This document shows, piece by piece, positions 34,550 to 42,672 of a stretch of 46,215 nt of DNA. The first letter of the stretch is position 1. Every line of letters starts with the position of its first letter. The position numbers and the translations under genes are program-made. The notes under the pieces were generated by a model. The model made no database searches and had not been told where the DNA came from. It saw only the letters and a list, made by a program, of their open reading frames with translations. The DNA comes from Moraxella caprae DSM 19149 (GTDB taxonomy: Bacteria > Pseudomonadota > Gammaproteobacteria > Pseudomonadales > Moraxellaceae): assembly GCF_000426885.1 (NCBI RefSeq), contig NZ_KE384585.1, positions 2,270 to 48,484 of the forward strand, written 5' to 3'.

Positions 34550-35392
34550 TTGGATATTTTATTATTTATCAAAGCCGTTATCATGGGCATTGTCGAAGGC
34601 ATTACCGAATTTTTGCCGATTTCTAGCACAGGTTATATGATTTTGTCGGCAGACATCATGAATTTTTGGGACAAAGACAAGCGAGATTTGTTCATTGTCT
34701 TTGTTCAGCTTGGGGCGATTTTGGCAGTCATTTATGACTATTGGGGCAGGCTGTGGACGGCATTTATGGGGCTACTGACAGGCAAGGCGGACGGCATGAC
34801 CAACCCCCGTGGACTGGGTATCTCGCTCATTATCGCCACCATTCCTGTCATGGTTGTCGGCTTTACCCTAAAAGACTTTATCACAGGCACGCTCTTTCAT
34901 CCGCTTGTCGTGGCGACCATGCTTATCATTGGGGCGTTACTGATTATCTATGTCGAAAAGCACCCACGCCCCATTAAGGCACAAGAAGCCGAACATATTG
35001 ACTTTAAAATGGCGTTAAAAATCGGACTGGCTCAATGCCTTGCCCTAATCCCTGGTACAAGCCGTTCTGGGGCGACCATTATCGGGGCGTTGTGGTTTGG
35101 GGCATCTCGTAAATCCGCCACCGAATTTTCGTTCTTTTTGGGTATTCCTGTCATTGTCGGGGCAGGACTTTTGGAGCTGATTGAGAAGAAAGATGTGCTA
35201 CAAACAGGACAAGATTGGGCGATTTTGGGTGTGGGAACGTTTGTGTCTTTTGTCGTTGCCCTGCTATGTATTCGCCTTTTGGTGACATGGGTATCCAAAA
35301 AAGACTTTATGATTTTTGCCTATTTGCGGATTATCACAGGCGTGATTGTGTTATTGGCGTATTTTGTGTTTGGTTATCAAATTCAAGGGTAA
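34550..35392 (+). CDS. uppP: Undecaprenyl-diphosphatase UppP (BacA)
   Basis: Integral membrane phosphatase that recycles undecaprenyl pyrophosphate for peptidoglycan synthesis. 280 aa with a TTG start, supported by the family N-terminus MDILLFIKAVIMGIVEGITE and by AAAGAG about 9 nt upstream. The two active-site regions are VEGITEFLPISSTGYM (about residue 17) and PGTSRSGATIIGALWFGASR (about 172). About eight hydrophobic helices can be counted. The usual glycine-histidine of ISSTGH is ISSTGY here, a modest variation. Confidence 0.94.
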   Translation: MDILLFIKAVIMGIVEGITEFLPISSTGYMILSADIMNFWDKDKRDLFIVFVQLGAILAVIYDYWGRLWTAFMGLLTGKADGMTNPRGLGISLIIATIPVMVVGFTLKDFITGTLFHPLVVATMLIIGALLIIYVEKHPRPIKAQEAEHIDFKMALKIGLAQCLALIPGTSRSGATIIGALWFGASRKSATEFSFFLGIPVIVGAGLLELIEKKDVLQTGQDWAILGVGTFVSFVVALLCIRLLVTWVSKKDFMIFAYLRIITGVIVLLAYFVFGYQIQG

Positions 35393-35447
35393 ATTTTTAT
35401 TAAATTAATGTATATGAATAATATTTACTTTTAATAAAAACCAATCT

Positions 35448-35475
35448 AGGGAGAATTACAATTCGCTCCTACAAT
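35448..35475. repeat. Short family C-like palindromic repeat
   Basis: AGGGAGAATTACAATTCGCTCCTACAAT, a near-palindrome related to the sequences at 6440 and 39370, placed between uppP and rsmJ. Confidence 0.5.
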
Positions 35476-35524
35476 CCTAAAAAACATTTTTGATTTATAA
35501 AATACCCATTTAAAAGGCAACATT

Positions 35525-36328
35525 TTGAATATTAACATCATCGGCACCGAACAAGACAAATTGTTATTTGATACATTAGACGTTATCAATAAAACTCACA
35601 ATTTGTCTTTAAAGTTATCTTTTTATGCTTTATCAAAATTAAGTGATAAATTTATCTCATCGTTTGCCAATGATAATGTCAATATTCCTTTAATTGCTCT
35701 TATCAAAAATACCCCAACTTTAATTAAAATTGACAATAACGCCATTATAAAATCATCATTAAATTGGCAGGCCTTAACCAAACGTATCGTAACCGCAGGG
35801 CGAAAGTCCGAGCTGATATTGCAAGCAAGCAAATTAACGTCCGACATGAGCGTGATAGACGGTACGGCAGGCTTTGGGCAGGACGGATTGATATTGGCAA
35901 GCACAGGGGCAAATGTAATCATGATAGAGCAAAATCCTATCGTGGCAATGCTATTATTATTTGAACATCAAATGATGAATGCCAATCCAAATTGGCAAAA
36001 ATTATTAAGCCGAATTACGATTTGTCATGGTAATTTTTTGAATGCTGATTTTATGGCGACCTTGCCAAAGGCGGATATGATTTATCTTGACCCCATGTTT
36101 CCATCTGACAGTTATTCTGCCAAAGTGGGTAAAACCATGCAAGTATTACATGATTTGGCAAATCCGCCAAGCGATGATGATGAAAAACTATTTTTGGACA
36201 GTGCCAATGCTCAATTAAAAGATAATGGCAAAATCATCATCAAACGCCCCTTATCCGCCCCCCATTTGGCAAATAAAACGCCATTGCAAAGCGTGGCAAA
36301 TGATGCAATACGGTTTGATAGATATTAG
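35525..36328 (+). CDS. rsmJ: 16S rRNA guanine-N2-methyltransferase RsmJ
   Basis: Methylates G1516 of 16S rRNA using S-adenosylmethionine. 267 aa with a TTG start; AAAAGG lies 7-8 nt upstream. The methyltransferase domain begins near residue 108 with MSVIDGTAGFGQDGLILAST (the family's DATAGLGRD), then VIMIEQNPIVAMLL and, near residue 190, ADMIYLDPMFP, the catalytic-type loop. RPLSAPHLANKTP near the C-terminus also fits. The N-terminal 80 residues are poorly conserved and AT-rich in codon choice. Confidence 0.9.
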   Translation: MNINIIGTEQDKLLFDTLDVINKTHNLSLKLSFYALSKLSDKFISSFANDNVNIPLIALIKNTPTLIKIDNNAIIKSSLNWQALTKRIVTAGRKSELILQASKLTSDMSVIDGTAGFGQDGLILASTGANVIMIEQNPIVAMLLLFEHQMMNANPNWQKLLSRITICHGNFLNADFMATLPKADMIYLDPMFPSDSYSAKVGKTMQVLHDLANPPSDDDEKLFLDSANAQLKDNGKIIIKRPLSAPHLANKTPLQSVANDAIRFDRY

Positions 36329-36335
36329 GTAATTT

Positions 36336-36584
36336 ATGAAAATAGAATATATTCTGCTTGGGTTATTGTTTCTTAGCTTTGCAAATGATATTTTTCAAAA
36401 ACGCAAATATCAAAAACTTTGGCAAGCGATAGATAAAACCAAATACGTCAATCGCTATCGTGAAATCATCGCCCAAACCAAAGACCAAACCCAAGCGATA
36501 AAACAATTACGCCAAGAATTTAATGAATTGGGGTTATTGCAAGCGGTGGAGATTAGTCAGCTTGCCCATCAAGACAAGAGTTAG
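36336..36584 (+). CDS. Small membrane-anchored protein of unknown function
   Basis: 82 aa. One N-terminal hydrophobic segment (YILLGLLFLSFANDIF) is followed by a basic, helical stretch (KRKYQKLWQAIDKTKYVNRY) and glutamine-rich helix. I do not recognise the family. It starts 7 bp after rsmJ with an AGG box, so it is probably co-transcribed with rsmJ, and its codon use resembles that gene. Confidence 0.65.
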   Translation: MKIEYILLGLLFLSFANDIFQKRKYQKLWQAIDKTKYVNRYREIIAQTKDQTQAIKQLRQEFNELGLLQAVEISQLAHQDKS

Positions 36585-36804
36585 ATTTTAGATGAGATAT
36601 TTTCCACTTGTGGCAATTTTAGAGTTTATAAAGTATACATCCCTATATTTATGTATGATAAATTTGTAGCAATTTGAAAGCTTATGGCATGTTTTTCTTG
36701 ATCGCAAGTCAAAAGAAAATTCATAAAACAGCCAAAAACTCCCAAGATTTTTTGGGTAAAATTTGCTACAATAAGGACATTTACCCCAACCCATAAGGAC
36801 TGCT

Positions 36805-38076
36805 ATGAAAATTTTAGTTACAGGTACAGGCGGACGTGAGCACGCCTTAGCGTGGGCGTGTGCCAAAGATGACAGAGTACAGACAGTCTATGTCGCTCGT
36901 GGCAATGCAGGCACGGCAAGCGAACCCAAGCTCCAAAACGTGGATTTGGACATCACCGACCACCCTGCCGTGATTGAGTTTTGTCAGACTCACGACATCG
37001 CTTTTGTGCTTGTGGGAGCAGAAGCTCCGCTTGTGGCGGGCATTGTGGATGATTTGGAGCGTGCTGGCGTGCGTGCGTGGGGGTGTTCAAAATACTGCTC
37101 ACAGCTAGAAGGCTCTAAGGCATTTGCCAAAGATTTTATGAAAAAAGTCGGCATTCCCACCGCCTTTTATGAAGTCTTTACCGAGGTAGAGCTGGCAAAA
37201 GATTTTGTCCGCTCCAAGGGGGCACCCATTGTCATCAAGGCAGACGGACTGGCGGCAGGTAAGGGTGTGATTGTGGCGATGGATGAGAGCGAAGCCTTTG
37301 GTGCCATTGATGACATGCTCTCAGGCAATAAATTTGGTCAGGCAGGGAGCCGTGTTGTCATCGAAGAGTTTTTGGCAGGCGAAGAAGCGTCCTTTATCTG
37401 TATGATTGACGGCGATAACATCTTGCCAATGGCAACCAGCCAAGACCACAAACGCATTTTTGAAGGCGATAAAGGGGCAAATACAGGCGGTATGGGAGCG
37501 TACTCGCCTGCCCCTGTGGTAACAGCGGACGTACATGAGAAAGTGATAGAACGTGTTATCCGCCCTGTCGTGGACGAGATGAGGGCAAATGGCACGCCCT
37601 ATAAGGGCTTTTTGTACGCAGGGCTTATGATAAATGACGCAGGCGACCCTTATGTGATTGAGTTTAACTGCCGATTTGGCGACCCTGAGACTCAGCCGAT
37701 TATGATGCGGTTAAAGTCGTCTTTGGTTGAGCTGATTTTGGCGGGGCTAGACGGCAAATTGCCTGCTGGTGCAAAATGGACGGACGAAGTGGCGTTAGGC
37801 ATTGTCCTTGCCAGTCGTGGCTACCCTGAAAGCTCATCATCGGGCGATGTGATTACAGGTTTGCCAGATATGCAGGACGACCTAAAAGTATTTCACGCAG
37901 GCACAAAGGCAGAGAACGGACAAATCCTAACCAATGGTGGACGAGTGCTGTGCGTTACCGCACTTGGAGCGAGCGTGGCAGATGCCCAAGCCCGTGCGTT
38001 GGCAAGCTGTGGTACGATTGCCTTTGACGGCATACAATATCGTAGGGATATTGGCTGGCGTGCGATTGGGCGTTAG
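36805..38076 (+). CDS. purD: Phosphoribosylamine-glycine ligase PurD
   Basis: ATP-grasp enzyme for the second step of purine synthesis (5-phosphoribosylamine plus glycine gives GAR). 423 aa. The N-terminus is KILVTGTGGREHALAWACAK. ATP-grasp elements include PIVIKADGLAAGKGVIVAMD (about residue 140), VVIEEFLAGEEASFICMIDG, QDHKRIFEGDKGANTGGMGA, GFLYAGLMI and VIEFNCRFGDPETQPIMMRL. The C-terminal domain ends with RDIGWRAIGR. AAGGA lies 8 nt before the ATG, and an excellent terminator follows. No neighbouring purine gene is seen. Confidence 0.97.
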   Translation: MKILVTGTGGREHALAWACAKDDRVQTVYVARGNAGTASEPKLQNVDLDITDHPAVIEFCQTHDIAFVLVGAEAPLVAGIVDDLERAGVRAWGCSKYCSQLEGSKAFAKDFMKKVGIPTAFYEVFTEVELAKDFVRSKGAPIVIKADGLAAGKGVIVAMDESEAFGAIDDMLSGNKFGQAGSRVVIEEFLAGEEASFICMIDGDNILPMATSQDHKRIFEGDKGANTGGMGAYSPAPVVTADVHEKVIERVIRPVVDEMRANGTPYKGFLYAGLMINDAGDPYVIEFNCRFGDPETQPIMMRLKSSLVELILAGLDGKLPAGAKWTDEVALGIVLASRGYPESSSSGDVITGLPDMQDDLKVFHAGTKAENGQILTNGGRVLCVTALGASVADAQARALASCGTIAFDGIQYRRDIGWRAIGR

Positions 38077-38089
38077 TCTTTATCTTGAC

Positions 38090-38128
38090 ATAGAGCCAAA
38101 TGCAGTCGTGTTTGGCTCTATTTTTTTA
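38090..38128 (+). terminator. Terminator of purD
   Basis: Perfect 11-bp stem ATAGAGCCAAA / TTTGGCTCTAT with a 10-nt loop and T7 run, 13 bp after the stop codon. Confidence 0.93.
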
Positions 38129-38250
38129 TAAAATAATGAACATTTTTTATAAAACCTGACCCACACCTTGACCTAATGGCATGATGATGATTAAATAACC
38201 ATTCTAGCTAAGTATATCAAGCAACACCCCAATATAAGGACATAATAACA

Positions 38251-38676
38251 ATGAAATCCCCCTATCTCACCAAATCCCCCATTTTTTGGCTCGGTATGCT
38301 CGCCACCGTCTGTATCGTCATCGGTGTGCGTGAGCTTGCCTTGGTTGTTTGCACCGCTTTGGGAATGCCGACCGCCACCAACATTGTCGGCTTGGTGTCG
38401 CTCTTTGCTGTGCTGATGGGTGTGCGTTTTATCAAGGGCGGTTTGCCAAATTGGCTATCGTCATCGGCAAGCGTGCTACTTGTAGATAGTGGATTTGCGT
38501 TTTTGCCCGTGTCGGCAGGGGCAGGGATTTTGCTGTTTGGACTTGGGTCGGATTTACTTGCCGTGTCGGCGGTCATCGTGCTCAGCACCATGATACCGCT
38601 TTGGGCGTTTGCCAAATTGTCCCAAAACTGGCTAAAAGGCACGGACGATAAAGGAGAGAATCATGCCAACTCTTGA
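38251..38676 (+). CDS. CidA/LrgA family membrane protein
   Basis: Small holin-like integral membrane protein of 141 aa with about four helices (FWLGMLATVCIVIGV, TNIVGLVSLFAVLMGV, SSASVLLVDSGFAFLPVSAG, GSDLLAVSAVIVLSTMIPLW). The pairing with an LrgB-like gene downstream (14-bp overlap) is what makes the assignment; the protein on its own is divergent. Such pairs are linked to murein hydrolase control or to export of small organic acids. Ribosome binding site AAGGA is present. Confidence 0.75.
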   Translation: MKSPYLTKSPIFWLGMLATVCIVIGVRELALVVCTALGMPTATNIVGLVSLFAVLMGVRFIKGGLPNWLSSSASVLLVDSGFAFLPVSAGAGILLFGLGSDLLAVSAVIVLSTMIPLWAFAKLSQNWLKGTDDKGENHANS

Positions 38677-39361
38677 TAGCACTACGATTTTTATCGCCTT
38701 TATCGTTACGCTCATCGCTCATATCGGGGCAAAATATGTGTTACGTTATATCAACAAATACTTTCGTGGCATACCGATGATTATCATCGCCATTGTGCTA
38801 ACGCTTATCATCATTGCTGTGATTCAACTGCCCTACAATACCTATTACGCCCATGCCAAACCTGTCTTTGACCGCTTGCTTGGGTATAGCACCGTTCTGC
38901 TTGCCGTCCCCTTGGCAGGCATGGATTTTAAGGGCTTGCCCGTCAAAAAGCTGTCTATCATCGTGGTCATGGCAAGCCTTGTTGGGGCGATTGTGCCGAT
39001 GAGTTTGGCGTATGTGTTTAGCCTAAATATACAGACGATTTTGGGCTTTGCCACACGGTCGGTTACCACGCCTGTGGGCTTGTCGGTCGCCCAAATCATT
39101 GACGCACCGCTTGTGCTTGCCAATCTCATCATCATCGTGTCGGGGATTTTGGGGGCGGGGGTATGCCGTATTTTGTTCAAAAACATCACAGACGACAGAG
39201 CAAAAGGCTTGGCACTGGGTCTGGTTGCTCATGCCATTGGCACGGTCGAAGCATGGACAATCAGCCCCACCGCAGGGCGATACGCCGCCTTTGGGCTTGC
39301 CATTAATGGCTTGGTAACGGCGGTATGGTTGCCAATGGCGATATTGTGGTTATTAAAATGA
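38663..39361 (+). CDS. CidB/LrgB family membrane protein
   Basis: 232-aa integral membrane protein. LrgB-family features: YNTYYAHAKPVFDRLLGYST, TVLLAVPLAGM, FATRSVTTPVGLSVAQIIDA (about residue 128), and near the C-terminus GLVAHAIGTVEAW with FGLAINGLVTAVWLPM. The start overlaps the LrgA-like gene by 14 bp and has AAAGGAGAG upstream, so the two are translationally coupled. Confidence 0.88.
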   Translation: MPTLDSTTIFIAFIVTLIAHIGAKYVLRYINKYFRGIPMIIIAIVLTLIIIAVIQLPYNTYYAHAKPVFDRLLGYSTVLLAVPLAGMDFKGLPVKKLSIIVVMASLVGAIVPMSLAYVFSLNIQTILGFATRSVTTPVGLSVAQIIDAPLVLANLIIIVSGILGAGVCRILFKNITDDRAKGLALGLVAHAIGTVEAWTISPTAGRYAAFGLAINGLVTAVWLPMAILWLLK

Positions 39362-39369
39362 TGATTTAC

Positions 39370-39430
39370 CAAGGGCGAATAAATTGCCCCTACACGTCCA
39401 AATTTTAAATCATTTTGATTCAATAATACC
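39370..39430 (-). repeat. Family C short dispersed repeat
   Basis: AAGGGCGAATAAATTGCCCC and TACACGTCCAAATTTTAA followed by TTCAATAATACC. Close relatives are at 34408-34470 (opposite strand) and 45682-45741. Confidence 0.65.
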
Positions 39431-39459
39431 AAACAAAATGTCTATTTGGTGCTTTTGTT

Positions 39460-40356
39460 TTAATCAATACGCTTGCCTGTTTTGTTGATATAAAAAGTTT
39501 CGCCGTTTAATTCAACAATGGCTTTACCCATTGTAAAATCCCAAGCATGGTTGTATTGAATGGGAATAATTACTTTGCCTGTTTTATCTATAAAACCATA
39601 TTTGCCATTTTGTTTTACTTTTGCCAAACCGTCCAAAAACTTCTCGGCATAATCATATTGGATAGGAATGATAATTCTCCCTGTTTTGTCAATAAAGCCG
39701 ATTTTGTCATTTTGTACTACACCCGCCAAACCATCGGAAAAGCTCTGAGCATAATCATATTGAAAAGAAATCGCCACTTTGCCTGTTTTATCTATAAACC
39801 CCCATTTACCACCCTGCTCAACGCCTGCCAATCCTTCCGAAAAATTTCTAATATCATCGTATTGACTAGGAATGACCACTTCGCCTGTTTTGTCAATATA
39901 TTCCCATTTGCCATTTTGTTTGACACCTGCCAAGCCTTCTGAAAAAGCTCTAATATCATCATAGTAAAAAGGGATAATTATCTTACCTGTTTTATCAACA
40001 AAACCCCATTTGTCATTTTGATTTACGCCTGCCAGATCTTCTAAAAAGCTAAAAGCAAAATCATATTGAATAGGAATGATAACTTTACCTGTTTTATCAA
40101 TATATCCCCACTTGCCATTTTGACTTACCCCTGCCAATCCCTCTTTAAAATCCAAAATATCATCATATTGAGTAGGAATAATCTGCACGCCATTTTTATG
40201 GGCAATTCCCCACTTATTATTTTTTGCCACTTTTGCCAAATCATCTACGAAGCAACTGACAATATCATACTCTGACATCTCTGGCATTTCACACGCCAAA
40301 ACAGATAAGGACAAAAGGGATAGGGCAAATATTAAAGGTTTTAATAATGATTTCAT
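39460..40356 (-). CDS. WG-repeat secreted protein, 298 aa
   Basis: Protein made of WG beta-hairpin repeats, period 34 residues. Seven full units can be counted (for example KWGYIDKTGKVIIPIQYD with LAGVNQND), plus a degenerate last one ending INKTGKRID. The N-terminus (MKSLLKPLIFALSLLSLSVLAC) is a signal peptide; a cysteine at the likely cleavage point leaves both lipoprotein and ordinary signal peptidase cleavage possible. The upstream neighbour (40366-41607) is a paralogue, 9 bp away, so the pair is probably one operon. Function is unknown; WG repeats are thought to bind partner proteins or surfaces. Confidence 0.88.
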   Translation of the reverse strand: MKSLLKPLIFALSLLSLSVLACEMPEMSEYDIVSCFVDDLAKVAKNNKWGIAHKNGVQIIPTQYDDILDFKEGLAGVSQNGKWGYIDKTGKVIIPIQYDFAFSFLEDLAGVNQNDKWGFVDKTGKIIIPFYYDDIRAFSEGLAGVKQNGKWEYIDKTGEVVIPSQYDDIRNFSEGLAGVEQGGKWGFIDKTGKVAISFQYDYAQSFSDGLAGVVQNDKIGFIDKTGRIIIPIQYDYAEKFLDGLAKVKQNGKYGFIDKTGKVIIPIQYNHAWDFTMGKAIVELNGETFYINKTGKRID

Positions 40357-40365
40357 AAAATCTCC

Positions 40366-41607
40366 TTAGTAATAAATAAATTTACCTGTTGCGTCTTCAT
40401 AATAAATGCGTTTGCCTGTTTTGTCGATATAATAGCTATGATGGCCAGACCCTATATCTGGTATGACAATCGCTTTGCCATTTTCAAAATCCCCAACAAC
40501 GTCATAGATAGCCGGTATTACCATTTTTCCTGTTTTATCAACAAATCCCCATTTAAAATTTTGCTTAACCTTTGCCAACCCTTCGGAAAAACTTTTGGCA
40601 TTTTCATATTTAATGGGGATAACAACTCTGCCAGTTTTATCAATATAGCCATATTCGCCCTGTTTGCCTACCAAAGCCAAATTATCTAAAAATTCTTCGG
40701 CATAATCATATTCAATGGCAATGACTACTTTGCCTGTTTTATCAATAAATCCGTATTTACCATTTTGGCTTACAGTTGCCAAACCTTCGGAAAAATTTAA
40801 AGCATAATCATATTGAATGGGAATAATCAAATTACCCAATTTATCAAAAAATCCCCATTTATTATTTTTCTTAACCTTTACTAAATCTTCTGAAAATATA
40901 GTAGTATCATCATATTGGATAGGGATAACTACTTTGCCTGTTTTGTCAATAAAACCATATTTGCCATTTTGCTCTACACTTGCCAAACCATCTGAAAATT
41001 TCCAAGCATAATCATATTGAATAGGGATAATTATTTCACCGTTTTTATCAATATAACCATATTTTTCATTTTGTCTTATTACTGCCAAACCGTCTGAAAA
41101 ATTAGAAACAGAATCATATTGAATGGGAATCACTACTTTGCCTGTTTTATCAACATAGCCATATTTTTCATTGTTTTCTACCCATGCCATATCTTCTGAA
41201 AAATACCCAACGTCATCATACCAAGTAGGGACGACCACCCTACCTGTTTTATCAACATATCCTATTTTTCCATTTTGTTCAACACCCACCAAATCTTCCA
41301 AAGTGGCGTGAATTACATCATACCGAATGGGGATAACCACTTTACCTGTTTTATCTATAAAGCCATATTTGCCGTTTTGTTCTACCTTTGTCAAACCATC
41401 TGAGAATCTCTCGGCATAATCATACCGAATGGGAATAACCACTGTGCCAGTTTTATCAACAAAACCATATTTGCTGTTTTTCTGCACAACTGCCAAGTCA
41501 TCCGATAAACAACCAACGTCATCATATCCTGCCACTTGTGGTCTTTCACACGCCAAAGCGAATAGGGGCAAAAGGGATAGGGCAAAAATAAGGGGCTTGA
41601 TATTCAT
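40366..41607 (-). CDS. WG-repeat secreted protein, 413 aa (paralogue)
   Basis: Ten WG repeats of about 34 residues (KYGFIDKTGKVVIPIRYD, KYGYVDKTGKVVIPIQYD, KWGFFDKLGNLIIPIQYD and others) and an eleventh degenerate unit before the C-terminal YYEDATGKFIYY. The signal peptide MNIKPLIFALSLLPLFALACERP closely resembles that of the downstream paralogue, again with a cysteine at the cleavage site. Repeats within and between the two genes are near-identical at DNA level in places, which suggests recent expansion or gene conversion. Both genes are more AT-rich than their neighbours. Confidence 0.9.
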   Translation of the reverse strand: MNIKPLIFALSLLPLFALACERPQVAGYDDVGCLSDDLAVVQKNSKYGFVDKTGTVVIPIRYDYAERFSDGLTKVEQNGKYGFIDKTGKVVIPIRYDVIHATLEDLVGVEQNGKIGYVDKTGRVVVPTWYDDVGYFSEDMAWVENNEKYGYVDKTGKVVIPIQYDSVSNFSDGLAVIRQNEKYGYIDKNGEIIIPIQYDYAWKFSDGLASVEQNGKYGFIDKTGKVVIPIQYDDTTIFSEDLVKVKKNNKWGFFDKLGNLIIPIQYDYALNFSEGLATVSQNGKYGFIDKTGKVVIAIEYDYAEEFLDNLALVGKQGEYGYIDKTGRVVIPIKYENAKSFSEGLAKVKQNFKWGFVDKTGKMVIPAIYDVVGDFENGKAIVIPDIGSGHHSYYIDKTGKRIYYEDATGKFIYY

Positions 41608-41771
41608 GATAATCTCCTAAAAAGCATGGGTTTATCATAATCAATTTGGGCGACATTGACAAGCGTGTTTTATTTTTCCTATTAAGAAAAGATACATCAA
41701 CCAAACCGCTATTTATTTACCACTTTTAAAGATTTATAATGGGATAAATTTTAAAAACATCAGGTATTTTT

Positions 41772-42461
41772 ATGATTATCCCTAGATTGTCGCACGAACG
41801 TGGTTTTGCCGAGCATGGTTGGCTGACTTCTCGCCATAGTTTTTCGTTTGCCGATTATCATGACCCCAATTTTATGGGCTTTTCTACCCTCAGAGTCATT
41901 AACGAAGACTGGATAGCTCCAAGCATGGGCTTTGGTATGCACCCACACAAGGACATGGAGATTTTGACCTATGTACTGTCGGGGGTGGTCGCCCACAAGG
42001 ACAGCATAGGTAACAGCGAGACCGTGCCAGCAGGCGAGTTTCAGCTTATGTCGGCAGGGACGGGCGTGCGTCATTCGGAGTTCAACCCGAGCGACACGGA
42101 CGAGCTACATTTGTACCAAATCTGGATAATGCCCAACCGCATGGGCGTAACCCCACGCTATGAGCAGGCAAGGTTTGATGAGTACATGGGCGGTACGCTC
42201 ATTCTGTCGCCCACAGGGGAGAGTGGGTCGTTTGTGGTGTATCAAGACATGAAGCTGTGGCGGTATCAGTTGGACGGCGAGCAAGGCGTGAGCCTTGATA
42301 AAGACAGAGCCTACTGGCTACAAGTCGCCAAAGGGTCTGTTGTGATAAATGGCGAGCAGTATCAAGCAGGCGATGCGACAGCGATAATTGATGAGAGCCA
42401 AATCATTGCCCAAAGTGATGAATTTGCAGAATTTTTGTTGTTTGATTTGCCGATGTCGTAG
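41772..42461 (+). CDS. Pirin-family bicupin protein
   Basis: 229-aa cupin protein of the YhaK/YhhW pirin group. Metal-ligand region MHPHKDMEILTYVLSG (about residue 56) and LMSAGTGVRHSEFNPSD (about 100) give the usual three histidines and a glutamate. The N-terminus RLSHERGFAEHGWLTSRHSF, then FADYHDPNFMGFSTLRVIN, is also typical. Some members act as quercetin dioxygenases or redox sensors; the substrate here is unknown. It stands alone, followed by a strong terminator. Confidence 0.9.
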   Translation: MIIPRLSHERGFAEHGWLTSRHSFSFADYHDPNFMGFSTLRVINEDWIAPSMGFGMHPHKDMEILTYVLSGVVAHKDSIGNSETVPAGEFQLMSAGTGVRHSEFNPSDTDELHLYQIWIMPNRMGVTPRYEQARFDEYMGGTLILSPTGESGSFVVYQDMKLWRYQLDGEQGVSLDKDRAYWLQVAKGSVVINGEQYQAGDATAIIDESQIIAQSDEFAEFLLFDLPMS

Positions 42462-42497
42462 GTTTGGTGTGGCGTTTTTACTCTTTTTATTGACCTT

Positions 42498-42529
42498 AAA
42501 ACAGACAAGTTTGGCTTGTCTGTTTTTTG
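42498..42529 (+). terminator. Terminator after the pirin gene
   Basis: Stem AAAACAGACAAG / CTTGTCTGTTTT with a 5-nt loop and following T-run, 36 bp past the stop codon. Confidence 0.92.
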
Positions 42530-42604
42530 TTTGGGTTTTTGTTTAGGGTTTAATTAATGCATTTAAAATGAATGGAATTTAACCATTTATCAACAGTTTT
42601 CGCC

Positions 42605-42633
42605 TTGACAAAAATAAGTTTTAATCACAAAAT
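42605..42633 (+). promoter_or_regulatory. Candidate promoter of cydABX
   Basis: Consensus -35 TTGACA at 42605-42610, a 17-bp spacer and a weak -10 CAAAAT at 42628-42633. No clear FNR or ArcA box was seen, although such control is common for this operon. Confidence 0.45.
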
Positions 42634-42672
42634 TACGCTTTTGCAACGCACACAAAATGGCAGGAGAGCGGT

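Noticed and set aside
39550-41500. Regular 102-bp periodicity as a possible CRISPR array
   Set aside because: The period equals a 34-residue WG unit in two open frames; there are no conserved repeats with unique spacers and no cas genes.
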